From an uncultured Muribaculaceae bacterium (GTDB lineage Bacteria; Bacteroidota; Bacteroidia; Bacteroidales; Muribaculaceae), in NCBI GenBank assembly GCA_947629175.1, contig CANRCT010000004.1:1-64000 (forward strand): DNA of 64,000 nucleotides. Direction: 5' to 3'. The position numbers and the translations under genes are program-made. How positions within the stretch are numbered: the first letter of the stretch is position 1; each line of letters opens with the position of its first letter. Positions 36,885-46,041 of this stretch are shown piece after piece. The notes under the pieces are model-generated. The model was not told the DNA's origin. It worked only from the letters and a program-made list of their open reading frames with translations, and ran no database searches.

Positions 36885-38051
36885 ATGAGCGACCAACGTT
36901 ACAATCTGCGCGGCGTCAGCGCATCGAAAGAAGACGTGCACAACGCCATCAAAAACGTCGACAAGGGCATATTCCCCGGAGCTTTCTGCAAAATCATACC
37001 CGACATACTGGGGGGCGACCCCGAGTGGTGCAACATCATGCACGCCGACGGAGCCGGCACCAAATCCTCTCTTGCCTACGTCTACTGGCGCGAGACCGGC
37101 GATCTCTCGGTATGGAAAGGGATAGCACAGGACGCTCTGATAATGAATATCGACGACCTGCTGTGTGTTGGCGCTACCGACAACATTCTCGTAAGCTCAA
37201 CGATAGGCCGCAACAAGATGCTGATACCCGGCGAGGTGATCGCAGCAATCATCAACGGCACCGAAGAGCTGCTCGCCGACCTTCGCGACAAGGGCGTGGG
37301 AGTATGGAGCACCGGGGGCGAAACGGCCGATGTAGGCGACCTCGTGCGAACGATCATAGTCGACTCCACAGTGACGTGCCGTATGAAACGCTCCGATGTG
37401 ATCGACAACGCCAACATCGCCGCAGGCGACGTCATAGTAGGCCTCGCATCGTTCGGAAAGGCTTCGTATGAAAAAGAGTACAACGGCGGAATGGGAAGCA
37501 ACGGACTTACCTCGGCGCGCCACGACGTTTTCGCCAAATATATAGCCGAACGCTACCCCGAAAGCTTCGACGCTGCCGTCCCGGAAGAGCTCGTCTACTC
37601 GGGTGCGACCCGACTCGACACTCCGGTGGAACACACCGGTCTGACAGCAGGCAAGCTCGTACTGTCGCCCACGCGCACGTATGCTCCGGTCATCAAGCAG
37701 ATCCTTGCCGAAATGCGCGGACAGATCCACGGAATGGTTCACTGCTCGGGAGGCGCACAGACCAAGGTGATGCATTTCGTCAGCGGCAAACATGTCATCA
37801 AGGACAACCTTTTCCCCATCCCCCCGCTTTTCAAGCTCATCCAGCAACAGTCGGGCACCGACTGGTCGGAAATGTACAAAGTGTTCAACATGGGTCACCG
37901 CATGGAGATCTATGTAAGCCCTTCGGATGCCGCCCGCGTCATGGAGATTTCCGAGGCATTCGGCATAGAGGCCCGCATAGTAGGCCGAGTAGAAGAAGCT
38001 CCATCCAACCGGCTTACCATCAAGTCGGAAAAAGGAGTATTTGAGTACTGA
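36885..38051 (+). CDS. purM: Phosphoribosylformylglycinamidine cyclo-ligase (AIR synthase)
   Basis: ATP-dependent ring closure giving aminoimidazole ribonucleotide in purine synthesis. At 388 aa it is the longer Bacteroidetes form. The N-terminal AIRS domain has ADGAGTKSSLAYVY and SVWKGIAQDALIMNIDDLLCVGA, and the ligand loop is STGGETADVGDLVRTI. The C-terminal domain has VHCSGGAQTKVMHFV and FNMGHRMEIYVSP. It lies between cdsA and mltF. Confidence 0.93.
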   Translation: MSDQRYNLRGVSASKEDVHNAIKNVDKGIFPGAFCKIIPDILGGDPEWCNIMHADGAGTKSSLAYVYWRETGDLSVWKGIAQDALIMNIDDLLCVGATDNILVSSTIGRNKMLIPGEVIAAIINGTEELLADLRDKGVGVWSTGGETADVGDLVRTIIVDSTVTCRMKRSDVIDNANIAAGDVIVGLASFGKASYEKEYNGGMGSNGLTSARHDVFAKYIAERYPESFDAAVPEELVYSGATRLDTPVEHTGLTAGKLVLSPTRTYAPVIKQILAEMRGQIHGMVHCSGGAQTKVMHFVSGKHVIKDNLFPIPPLFKLIQQQSGTDWSEMYKVFNMGHRMEIYVSPSDAARVMEISEAFGIEARIVGRVEEAPSNRLTIKSEKGVFEY

Positions 38052-38078
38052 TCCTCACAGCAATTATAAGCGATCACG

Positions 38079-39497
38079 ATGCGCCGAACGACACACCGTC
38101 ATATAGCTTCCCTGCTCTTACCGGCAGTCATGGCTGCGACGGTATGGCTGGGTGCATGCGGCCGATCGTCAACGACAGGCGACTCCGACAGCGATACACT
38201 CCGTCGTCAGCTCCCCGACACTCTCCGTGTCGGCACTCTCTACAGCCCGACGTCATATTTCATCTACCGTCAGGAACCGATGGGATACGACTACGACCTT
38301 GTCAGCCGGTTTGCGGCCGACAAAGGACTGCATCTCAGTCTGGAGATAGCCCCGTCGCTTGCCAGAGCGGTAGAGATGCTCGACTCCGGACTGATAGATC
38401 TTCTTGCCTACGAGGTGCCTGTCACCGGCGAATACCGTCAGAAAGTGATCCCCTGCGGAATAGAGAATATCACCTACCAGGTGCTCGTGCAGCCCAAGAG
38501 AAGCAAGGATCAGCTGATTTCCGACGTCACGCAGCTCGTGGGACGCGAAGTATATGTGGAGGAGAGTTCCAAATACCTGCAGCGTCTCAGCAATCTGAAT
38601 GAGGAGCTTGGCGGAGGCATAATCATCCATCAGGTCGACCGCGACACGCTCATCACGGAGGATCTTATGGAGATGGTGTCGAAAGGAGAGATACCGCTCA
38701 CGGTAGTCGACAGCGACATCGGCCGCCTCAACAAAACCTATTACAACGACCTCGATATCTCGCTTCAGATCTCTTTTCCGCAGCGTTCGGCATGGGGCGT
38801 CGCGCCCGACCATCAGTGGCTTGCCGACAGCATCAATGCATGGAGCAGCGGAGAGAAACCGCGCCGACAGCAGGCCTCGCTGCTCAAACGCTACTTCGAG
38901 CTCAGCAAAGGGACCATTTCCGGACGCGCGGCTGTGAAGATCGACCTTTCCAGAGGTGTCGTGTCGCCATTCGACCATCTGTTCAGACGCTATGCGGCCA
39001 CCATCGGCTGGGACTGGCGGCTGATAGCCTCTCAGGCATTCAAGGAGAGCAGATTCGACTCTACCGTAGTGTCATGGGCCGGCGCACGCGGGATCATGCA
39101 GATAATGCCTCGCACCGCCCGCGCCCACGGACTCACGGATGAGATGATGACCCACAACGATGCGAGCATCTCCACGGCAGTCAAGGTGATTGCAGCCCTT
39201 GACAAGTCGCTTGCATCAAGGGTGCCCGACCGGGAAGAACGGCGCAAATTCGTCGTAGCGGCCTACAACTCAGGCCTCGCCCACATACTCGACGCCATAG
39301 CGCTGGCGGCCAAACACGGCATGAATCCTCAGATATGGGAGGGCAATGTAGAGCAGGCTCTGCTGCTCAAGTCAAAACCGGAATACTACAACGACCCGGT
39401 GTGTAAATACGGCTATTTCCACGGACGTCAGACCTACGACTATGTCCATGAGGTGTTCGCATTCTACGACCAGGTGCGTCAGAAAATACAGCAATGA
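38079..39497 (+). CDS. mltF: MltF-like lytic transglycosylase with solute-binding domain
   Basis: A 472-aa periplasmic enzyme that cleaves peptidoglycan glycan strands. A signal peptide (residues 1-28; lipobox LGAC at Cys27) is followed by a bacterial solute-binding-like domain (about 45-265, LRVGTLYSPTSYFIYRQEPMGYDYDL), then the SLT catalytic domain with ASQAFKESRFDSTVVSWAGARGIMQIMPRTA near residue 325; the Glu in FKESRF is the catalytic acid. The C-terminal part has VAAYNSGLAHILDA. Domain order and length agree with MltF. It starts 28 nt after purM. Confidence 0.92.
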   Translation: MRRTTHRHIASLLLPAVMAATVWLGACGRSSTTGDSDSDTLRRQLPDTLRVGTLYSPTSYFIYRQEPMGYDYDLVSRFAADKGLHLSLEIAPSLARAVEMLDSGLIDLLAYEVPVTGEYRQKVIPCGIENITYQVLVQPKRSKDQLISDVTQLVGREVYVEESSKYLQRLSNLNEELGGGIIIHQVDRDTLITEDLMEMVSKGEIPLTVVDSDIGRLNKTYYNDLDISLQISFPQRSAWGVAPDHQWLADSINAWSSGEKPRRQQASLLKRYFELSKGTISGRAAVKIDLSRGVVSPFDHLFRRYAATIGWDWRLIASQAFKESRFDSTVVSWAGARGIMQIMPRTARAHGLTDEMMTHNDASISTAVKVIAALDKSLASRVPDREERRKFVVAAYNSGLAHILDAIALAAKHGMNPQIWEGNVEQALLLKSKPEYYNDPVCKYGYFHGRQTYDYVHEVFAFYDQVRQKIQQ

Positions 39498-39557
39498 CAG
39501 ATATGTTTTTCTGTGCCAGAAACTTAATATAAACCTTTTTTATTCATCTACGTCATT

Positions 39558-40103
39558 ATGAAGAAAAGATATCTTTCAGTGGCTCTCGTCGTGGCTCTCG
39601 CAGGCTCGATGGTGATGACATCATGTATCGGCAGCTTCTCGCTGACCAACAAACTCCTGTCGTGGAACCGTCAGGTTGGCAACAAATTCGTCAACGAACT
39701 CGTATTCTTCGCATTCTGGATCATTCCGGTGTATGAAGTTTCGGCGCTTGCCGACGTGCTCGTGATCAACAGCATCGAGTTCTGGAGCGGCACGAATCCT
39801 GTGGCCAAAGGCAAGAAAGTGGTCGACGGTCACGACGGCCGCTACCTCGTGGAATGCGACGGCAAAGGCTATACCATCACTTCGGAAAACGATGGATCGG
39901 TGGTCCGCTTTGACTTCGACACCGACGCGCAGACCTGGAGCGTCGACGCCGGCCAGGGCGCGATGCCGTTCATGACTTTTGTCGACGACAACCATGTCAG
40001 CATGCCTGCCGCCGACGGCACCATGCAGACCATCGAGCTCTCCCAGGCCGGCGTGATGGCCTACTCGCAGGCAGCCTCCTCGCAGCTCTTCGCCGCCCGC
40101 TGA
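39558..40103 (+). CDS. DUF3332 lipoprotein
   Basis: A 181-aa protein with signal MKKRYLSVALVVALAGSMVM and lipobox MTSC (Cys22). The core IGSFSLTNKLLSWNRQVGNKFVNELVFFAFWIIPVYEVSALADVLVINSIEFWSG is the recognisable DUF3332 pattern with a hydrophobic central helix. A short beta-rich C-terminal part follows. The role is unknown; it is probably an inner- or outer-membrane-associated lipoprotein. It follows mltF by 60 nt and is separated from the next, opposite-strand gene by a strong terminator. Confidence 0.85.
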   Translation: MKKRYLSVALVVALAGSMVMTSCIGSFSLTNKLLSWNRQVGNKFVNELVFFAFWIIPVYEVSALADVLVINSIEFWSGTNPVAKGKKVVDGHDGRYLVECDGKGYTITSENDGSVVRFDFDTDAQTWSVDAGQGAMPFMTFVDDNHVSMPAADGTMQTIELSQAGVMAYSQAASSQLFAAR

Positions 40104-40131
40104 TCCTCTCACCTGAAACAAACCGACGCAA

Positions 40132-40166
40132 AACGCCCGGCAGCCGTTGACGACTTGCCGGGCGTT
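40132..40166. terminator. Bidirectional terminator between DUF3332 and the MFS gene
   Basis: AACGCCCGGCA (40132-40142) pairs perfectly with 40156-40166 (11 bp, 13-nt loop). It lies between two convergent genes and should serve both. Confidence 0.75.
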
Positions 40167-40200
40167 ATTACTTATGCCGAAGCAGCAATGCAAGCGGGGA

Positions 40201-41631
40201 TCACTCTTCGGCCGATTCGGCCTCAGCAGCCTCCACGTCGGGTGTCGACTTGATATTGGGAAGTTCGAGGCCGTAATGCTTGCGTGTGTCGAGAATCTTC
40301 AGCCAGAGAGCGAATATCAGCGCCAGCACTCCGAAGCCGGCGAACATCAGCATCGGGTTGGTATAATCATATTCCATCGGATCGGTGACGCCTGCGTTGC
40401 TTGCCGCAAGAACGTTGCCGAAGAGGATAGGCACACCGAAGAGACCGATATTCTGCACCCAGAATATCAGCGAATAGGCACTGCCGAGATATCGCTTGTC
40501 CATTACCTTGGGGACAGAAGGCCAGAGAGCCGCAGGCACCAGAGCGAACGAGACGCCAAGCACGAGTATCGTAGTCAGAGCCAGAGCCTGACTCGGAACC
40601 GACGGCAGCAGCAGCGCGAAGATCAGATGACAGCCGATCAGCAGCAGCGAGCCGAGGATCAGCATAGTGGCTCCGCGTCCGATTTTGTCGAGCAGATATC
40701 CGAGCGGAGGAGTCAGCACAAGAGCGCCGATAGGGAACCAGCGCAACAGATCGGCAGCCTGTTCGGCCGATATGCCGAGGTTGCACTGAAGCATATTTGT
40801 GCCGAAACGCTGGAAGGGGAATATGGCCGAATAATAGAGCACACAGAGCAGAGCTATGATCCAGAAGAGACGTGAGCGGAACAGACCGCCGACATCGCTG
40901 AGCTTGAACTCTTCTTCGGAACTGCCCGATGTCGCGCCTACCCCGGTCTGATGATCGAGCTTGCGGTCCATCACGGTGAAGACGATAAAGCATATCAGTC
41001 CGATCAGCAGAAGAGCCGTGCAGAACGCCACCGGCACCACTACCGAAGGATCGCCGCCCATGGCCTGCGACAGACGAGGCGAAAGAGAAAGCACTGCAAA
41101 CACGCCCAGACGTGCCAGAGCCATCTCGCAACCCATCGCCAACGCCATCTCCTTGCCCTCAAACCACCGGGCGATCGCTTTGCTGACCGTGATGCCTGCC
41201 ATCTCGCAGCCGCAGCCGAATATCATGAAGCCGAGAGCGGCAAGCTTTGCCGATCCGGGCATTGCAGTCCACCACGACGAAAGCCACGTGTCGAAGCCTG
41301 TCCCGGCAAACCATGGACTTATGGCGTAGAGCTTTATCACGGCGCCACCTACCATCAGCGAGGCTGAAAGGGTGCCGGTGAATCTCACCCCCATCTTGTC
41401 GAGGATTATACCGGCTACGATAAGGAAGCCGAACACATTGAGCATATACTCGGCGCCAGCATAATTGCCAAACGCCGTCGGGCTCCAGCCGAGCTGCACT
41501 TCAAGCAGCTCCTGCAGAGGCGACATCACATCGACAAACATGTAAGCGAAGAACATCATCGATGCTATAAGCACCAGCGCTGTCCAGCGAGCCCACGCCT
41601 TGTCGTTGAGTACCTGTCTTACTTTTTCCAT
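40201..41631 (-). CDS. MFS transporter
   Basis: A 476-aa protein with about twelve membrane helices and two matching halves. The first intracellular loop region has LDKMGVRFTGT and the second half has LDKIGRGATMLILGS, matching the MFS D-R/K-x-G-R/K loop pattern. The cytoplasmic middle loop (GVGATSGSSEEEFKL) and the acidic C-terminal tail (AAEAESAEE) are both acidic. It resembles MFSD1-like carriers by eye. Substrate unknown. It is upstream (in transcription) of nothing, and stands alone between the terminator and the barrel gene. Confidence 0.85.
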   Translation of the reverse strand: MEKVRQVLNDKAWARWTALVLIASMMFFAYMFVDVMSPLQELLEVQLGWSPTAFGNYAGAEYMLNVFGFLIVAGIILDKMGVRFTGTLSASLMVGGAVIKLYAISPWFAGTGFDTWLSSWWTAMPGSAKLAALGFMIFGCGCEMAGITVSKAIARWFEGKEMALAMGCEMALARLGVFAVLSLSPRLSQAMGGDPSVVVPVAFCTALLLIGLICFIVFTVMDRKLDHQTGVGATSGSSEEEFKLSDVGGLFRSRLFWIIALLCVLYYSAIFPFQRFGTNMLQCNLGISAEQAADLLRWFPIGALVLTPPLGYLLDKIGRGATMLILGSLLLIGCHLIFALLLPSVPSQALALTTILVLGVSFALVPAALWPSVPKVMDKRYLGSAYSLIFWVQNIGLFGVPILFGNVLAASNAGVTDPMEYDYTNPMLMFAGFGVLALIFALWLKILDTRKHYGLELPNIKSTPDVEAAEAESAEE

Positions 41632-41732
41632 TGATTTTTATCCTATATTATATTGTTGATTGTCTTCCTGAACAGCGTCAGACGGCATAACGTATCCGGC
41701 TGACCCGATATGGCATTGCCGCAAGTCGGGCA

Positions 41733-42494
41733 TCAGAACAGGTATCCGAATCCGAAATTAAGATATATCGGATACATGTTGAAGCTTATAGTCTTGAACG
41801 ACGACACGAAAATATCGTTGAGGCCCCACGACAGATTGGCATTGACCGCGAGGTGACTGTAGGCCATCCAGGTCACTCCGGCCTGCAGTCCCCAGTTGAA
41901 TTTGCGCAGTTCGCTGCCGAAATCATATGATGCTCTCGAATCGCCCTCAAACACATATTTGTCGCCGGTCGGATCGCCTTCGCGAAGATATCCCTCATAG
42001 ACATACCCGTCGAAGTCGTTCTGATAGGCGTAGGCGAGATATGGGCCGAATGACAGGGTGGTACGCGGATGCACACGCAGGTTGGCCAGTATCGGCACAA
42101 GAAGCTGCTGTGAATGATATTTGGTACGTACCATTCCGGTCCAGCGGCCCTTGAGTTTCTTGCCGTCGTCGAGTATCTCCATACCGTAGTTTTTCACCCG
42201 GGCCTTTGTCTCCATGCCTCTTGTGCCGAGCTGAAGTCCGACCGTCACTCCCCACTTCCGGTCGGGGGTCAGCCATTTTGTCGCCACGGCCCCGAGCTGC
42301 AGGTTGAGCTTCGGATCAAAAGATTTTATCTTGCGTATCTCGGCTGGCAGCGGAATAGGCGAAGTACCTCCAAGGTTGAGTCCGGCATTGACCTGATACT
42401 CTATATCGCGGAAAAAGCCCTCGGCTCCGGCCGGCACACTGGCGGCAGTCAGCATTAGCGTCGCCGCAGCTATAATGCGTATGATTGATTTCAT
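41733..42494 (-). CDS. PorT-like outer-membrane beta-barrel protein
   Basis: A 253-aa protein with a signal peptide (residues 1-24, ...VPAGA) and alternating short strands ending in an aromatic C-terminus (YLNFGFGYLF). It resembles the eight- or ten-strand PorT/OmpW-type barrels of Bacteroidetes. The pattern RTTLSFGPYLAYAYQ is typical of outward strands. It lies 35 nt from the PCMD lipoprotein gene on the same strand, so the two may be a surface-glycan binding pair. Ligand unknown. Confidence 0.75.
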   Translation of the reverse strand: MKSIIRIIAAATLMLTAASVPAGAEGFFRDIEYQVNAGLNLGGTSPIPLPAEIRKIKSFDPKLNLQLGAVATKWLTPDRKWGVTVGLQLGTRGMETKARVKNYGMEILDDGKKLKGRWTGMVRTKYHSQQLLVPILANLRVHPRTTLSFGPYLAYAYQNDFDGYVYEGYLREGDPTGDKYVFEGDSRASYDFGSELRKFNWGLQAGVTWMAYSHLAVNANLSWGLNDIFVSSFKTISFNMYPIYLNFGFGYLF

Positions 42495-42529
42495 TTCTCT
42501 TCGGTTTTAATGAAGCCTTGTTATTAAGA

Positions 42530-43657
42530 TTATTCGGAGCATGTGATCTGCAGCATATCGACCTGCAGCGTACTGCCTATCGCGCCTCTGAAATAGTCGC
42601 CGTCCTCACTCGAACTCATCACGATCGCGATGTTGTATTTGCCCTCACGCAACTTTTCGGGATCTATCTGTTTGCCCTGACGGTAGGTAAACGGCACTGA
42701 AAATTCACGCCACTCGGAAGTGATCTGCCTGTCGGGGATTTCCGCAGTGGATATGATCATCGGATTGTCGGCAGAAAGCACATTCGTCCCGTCGAGCCAT
42801 TCATGACCTGCCGATGTCTCATACATCACCGCATACAGATTAAACATATCGGTCTTTCCGGGCACCTCCACCAGATTGCCGTCGGCGTCGGGCACGCAAT
42901 AGGAAGCTCCCGGCTTATACTTGTAATAGCCGCTGAACATTACAGGCACCTGATTGAAAGGTATGCCGAAATGAGTGGCCGCAAGCGGGTTGGACATTGC
43001 ATTCGTACCGTCAAACTTACCAAAAAACAGATTGCCGGCCGCCATGGGCTTCTTGGCCCGCTGGCCGAACGAACCGGTCGAACGGGTGACGAGCACCACG
43101 CATTTGCCCCCGTCAACTCCTCCGTCGCCCTGATAGGTCGGGAACGTTTCCGGAGTAGAACCCTGCAGCGTCAGAGCGAAAGCGGAGTTGGCGCTGGCCC
43201 ATACGAGAGCATCCTTTCCGGAAGGATCCGGCTCATAGAATTCGTCGTAGGTGCACACTCCTCCCAGAGCCTTTATGTGACGTACATGGTCGAAGTCGTA
43301 TTCGAGATTGATGCTGTTGTTGCGCTGCACCTCCACGATATAGTCTTTGTGCCATTTTCCGTCTTCGGCTGTCACGATATAAGTCTGCGGAAACTCGAAG
43401 TTGCGCACCGTACCGCTCGGCGGCTCGATGGTAGCTCCCGGCGACAGCACAAACTCCGGCGCCAGAGCCGTGACCGGCTGATTGTTCTTCACTATCAGAA
43501 GCACCTTGCTGTTGGAGATATTCGGCTCACGGTTGAGCACATCTCCCGGCACAGTCACCTCAATAATATCGCATTCGGCGTTTTTGGGCTCCTCACGGAT
43601 ACATGAAACCGAGAGGAAACCTGTCATTACGAATGCTGCGATTGTTCTAACTGTCAT
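42530..43657 (-). CDS. PCMD-domain lipoprotein
   Basis: A 375-aa protein from the ATG at 43657 (MTVRTIAAFVMTGFLSVSC); the 23 residues encoded upstream are not a plausible N-terminus. The lipobox SVSC is followed by an Ig-like domain (residues 30-110, VTVPGDVLNREPNISNSKVLLIV) and the PCMD domain (about 130-375, NSINLEYDFDHVRHIKALGGVCTYDEFYEP, GKQIDPEKLREGKYNIAIVMSSSEDGDYFRGAIGSTLQVDMLQI). It is probably a surface lipoprotein binding a carbohydrate. It is upstream of the barrel gene at 41733 and may form an operon with it. Confidence 0.85.
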   Translation of the reverse strand: MTVRTIAAFVMTGFLSVSCIREEPKNAECDIIEVTVPGDVLNREPNISNSKVLLIVKNNQPVTALAPEFVLSPGATIEPPSGTVRNFEFPQTYIVTAEDGKWHKDYIVEVQRNNSINLEYDFDHVRHIKALGGVCTYDEFYEPDPSGKDALVWASANSAFALTLQGSTPETFPTYQGDGGVDGGKCVVLVTRSTGSFGQRAKKPMAAGNLFFGKFDGTNAMSNPLAATHFGIPFNQVPVMFSGYYKYKPGASYCVPDADGNLVEVPGKTDMFNLYAVMYETSAGHEWLDGTNVLSADNPMIISTAEIPDRQITSEWREFSVPFTYRQGKQIDPEKLREGKYNIAIVMSSSEDGDYFRGAIGSTLQVDMLQITCSE

Positions 43658-43917
43658 ACTATTATATTGAATTTGCCAATATTTCATCGGCGGACACCGC
43701 TTCGGCCTCCGCAAATAATCTGTCAAAATTAGTTGATTTATTCTTTGTGAATGGTCAAATGGTAGAAAAAGTTGTCACTGTTAAAGATATTTAACCAAAA
43801 TAAATTAGTGTGACGAAGAATAAAGTCTAATTTCGCACCGTCATTTTGCAACATAGTATAACCAAACATTAAACAAAAGCCTTCATACACCAAGGCATAA
43901 ACCAAAAACAAACTACA

Positions 43918-45612
43918 ATGAGAAAATTTTTCACCTGCATGCTTGTCGCCGCGACAATTGCCGGCTTCACATCATGTAGCGACGACAACGACGAGCCCAA
44001 ACTCTTTGAGCTCCCCGAGGAAATGAAGACGATGACTCCCGCCTCCGGATTGACAATGATCAGCAACGGCCAGTCGCTCAGCGACGTCACCTTGCTCTAT
44101 ACCCCTGCACCCGACGGCAAGACCGCCACACTCGTTATCGAGGGCAGCAATGCGGAAGTAGGAAAAAGCCGCGCGGATAATCCGGTCATCGCTCCGGGCG
44201 ACGTGCTTCCCGGCACTGCTACAGTAATCCTCAACATCACCCCGAAATTCGAGGCTGACCGCGCCACATTCGAGGGTGACTCTGAGTCGACCTACTGCAC
44301 GTTCCACTACGACGGCAACATCACCTCCACTACTATCAACGTCAATTTCACCAATATCGTGATGAAGAACGGTGTGATCTTCTCTACCCTCAGCTTCACC
44401 GATTCCGACGTCGACCACATGCTCGAACTCACCTACAATGCCGCTCCGCTCATAGGCAAGATGGTGACATTCAAGCCTAATTCCAGCAACCTCACCAAAG
44501 GCATCCTGACACTTGCCGGACAGACGCTCGATCTAAGCGACCTGCTCAAGACGGCCCAGCTACCGGTCGATTTCTCGAAGATCGCGAAGATACCGACCCC
44601 CGGAGTACTCCCCGGCACGCCCAGCTTTGATCTTCCTGTCGTTCTGGGTGAAGGCAACAGCTTCAGCGGCTCGGCCGAGACCGATTTCGTTACCTTCAAA
44701 TACGAAGGCACTGTCGCTACCGAGAAACTTGTCCTCAACATCACCGAGGCCAAGCTCAAGAACGCTCCCCTCTCCGAAAACAAGTGGTACGTTCCTCAAT
44801 ATTTCTATAATGAAGACACATGGGAATATGAGGGCAACCCCGTGCACTTCGTATGGGAAAGCAGCGCGAAATTCAATATCGATCTTGGTGGCGGATGGGT
44901 TCTTCCACTCCCTCCATCGGCCCTCGTAGGCATGATGCTTCAGATGGGACTGATACCTCAAGGCGACGAAACAGCCAGCGTCACTCAAATGCTCTCGCGC
45001 GCCCTTAAGACTGTTGAATTCCGACCCGACGGCAATATCGTTGCAGGTTATGTTGACAAGGGTCTCGTAGGCGGTCCCGTCATCCAGTCGCCGGCAGGTC
45101 TGGCACAGTATGTAGTCGCAGCCGATGGCACACTTTTGCTCTTCCTCAACCCCCAGGCTATCATCATGAATGTGATGAAAGCACAAAACGAGACAGCTAA
45201 ATCACGTGCGGTTGATTTCACTCAGTATCAGGCCACGATCGACGGATTGGCTGAAATGCTTGTAAAATGCGTCAACCAAGGCTTCCCCATCTCCTACGCC
45301 AAAGGAATCTATCAGGCGCCGGAAGAAGAAGGCGAATCCGGGTCGTACATTGACACTGACGAAAACATCTCGGTATACGCCGGTACGGAGTTCATACTTC
45401 CGCTCCTTAAAGCAATAGCTCCCATCTTCAACGACGAGGAGGTGCGTCAGACGATTCTGGATCTTGCAGGACAGAATGAGGATTTCGCCGACATGACACC
45501 AACGCTCGACGGCATTCTTAAGTCTTTGCCTGAAGTTGTTGAAAAGACAACCAAAATAGAAGCTGGACTCATCCTGACCAAACCCACTGTTCCCGAGACA
45601 TCGGCTGAATAA
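43918..45612 (+). CDS. DUF4925-like lipoprotein
   Basis: A 564-aa protein with signal MRKFFTCMLVAATIAGF and lipobox TSC (Cys20), then an acidic tether SDDNDEP, the usual surface-export-like sequence. It contains at least two tandem beta-rich domains with similar internal patterns (LLYTPAPDGKTATLVIEG near residue 60 and GKMVTFKPNSSNLTKGILTLAGQ near 180), matching DUF4925-like Bacteroides lipoproteins. The C-terminal third is helical (VEKTTKIEAGLILTKPTV). Role unknown. It is followed by a strong terminator, so it is monocistronic. Confidence 0.75.
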   Translation: MRKFFTCMLVAATIAGFTSCSDDNDEPKLFELPEEMKTMTPASGLTMISNGQSLSDVTLLYTPAPDGKTATLVIEGSNAEVGKSRADNPVIAPGDVLPGTATVILNITPKFEADRATFEGDSESTYCTFHYDGNITSTTINVNFTNIVMKNGVIFSTLSFTDSDVDHMLELTYNAAPLIGKMVTFKPNSSNLTKGILTLAGQTLDLSDLLKTAQLPVDFSKIAKIPTPGVLPGTPSFDLPVVLGEGNSFSGSAETDFVTFKYEGTVATEKLVLNITEAKLKNAPLSENKWYVPQYFYNEDTWEYEGNPVHFVWESSAKFNIDLGGGWVLPLPPSALVGMMLQMGLIPQGDETASVTQMLSRALKTVEFRPDGNIVAGYVDKGLVGGPVIQSPAGLAQYVVAADGTLLLFLNPQAIIMNVMKAQNETAKSRAVDFTQYQATIDGLAEMLVKCVNQGFPISYAKGIYQAPEEEGESGSYIDTDENISVYAGTEFILPLLKAIAPIFNDEEVRQTILDLAGQNEDFADMTPTLDGILKSLPEVVEKTTKIEAGLILTKPTVPETSAE

Positions 45613-45633
45613 TCAATATTGACCAGACATTAC

Positions 45634-45669
45634 AGAGGCTGCCCGTCACGACCCGACGCGGCAGCCTCT
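45634..45669 (+). terminator. Terminator after the DUF4925-like gene
   Basis: AGAGGCTGCC (45634-45643) and its complement (45660-45669) form a 10-bp stem, 21 nt after the stop codon. Confidence 0.65.
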
Positions 45670-45710
45670 CGTCATTTCGTCCTATTGCCATTTATTCACC
45701 GGCCCATCAA

Positions 45711-45732
45711 AAATCACACTGCATTGTGATTT
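45711..45732. promoter_or_regulatory. Operator 1 of the HipB-like regulator
   Basis: AAATCACA and TGTGATTT half-sites, an almost perfect 22-bp palindrome with one mismatched base pair. It lies immediately upstream of the -33 box. Confidence 0.75.
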
Positions 45733-45735
45733 CTG

Positions 45736-45766
45736 TTTGATTTTCCACATTATTTACCTATCTTTG
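45736..45766 (+). promoter_or_regulatory. Promoter of the HipB-like regulator
   Basis: TTTG (45736-45739), a 19-nt spacer, TATCTTTG (45759-45766): a full consensus flanked by the two operators. Confidence 0.75.
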
Positions 45767-45770
45767 CGTC

Positions 45771-45794
45771 CAAATCACAATGCATTGTGATTTG
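45771..45794. promoter_or_regulatory. Operator 2 of the HipB-like regulator
   Basis: A perfect 24-bp palindrome with half-sites CAAATCACAATG. It covers the expected transcription start of the HTH gene and lies 61 bp (centre to centre) from operator 1. Occupancy should repress the gene. Confidence 0.8.
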
Positions 45795-45809
45795 TAGACA
45801 GCCTCAATC

Positions 45810-46013
45810 ATGAACTATCAGAAAATCGGCGAAATAATCAAAGACCGAAGAAAATCATTGAATATAAACCAGCCCACATTGGCGGCCTTGGCCGGTGTGG
45901 GACTTAATACGCTGGTCGCTGTGGAACGTGCCAACGGCAATCCGAAACTGCTGACGCTGATGGCGATCCTTGACACACTCGGCTTGCAGATAAATATCGA
46001 CCTTAAAGATTAA
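45810..46013 (+). CDS. HipB-like XRE-family regulator, orphan antitoxin candidate
   Basis: A 67-aa Cro/CI-type HTH protein (IGEIIKDRRKSLNINQPTLAALAGVGLNTLVAVERANGNPKLLTLMAILDTLGLQINI), the size and pattern of HipB antitoxins. HipB normally represses its own operon at palindromic operators, as seen here, and is followed by the kinase gene hipA. No hipA is present: after a 3-nt gap an ATGAGGAAAACA start-like sequence reads only about 30 codons before a stop, and the convergent GH2 gene begins. It looks like a toxin-antitoxin locus that has lost its toxin. Confidence 0.8.
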   Translation: MNYQKIGEIIKDRRKSLNINQPTLAALAGVGLNTLVAVERANGNPKLLTLMAILDTLGLQINIDLKD

Positions 46014-46041
46014 TTATGAGGAAAACATTTCTTGCGCGCGG

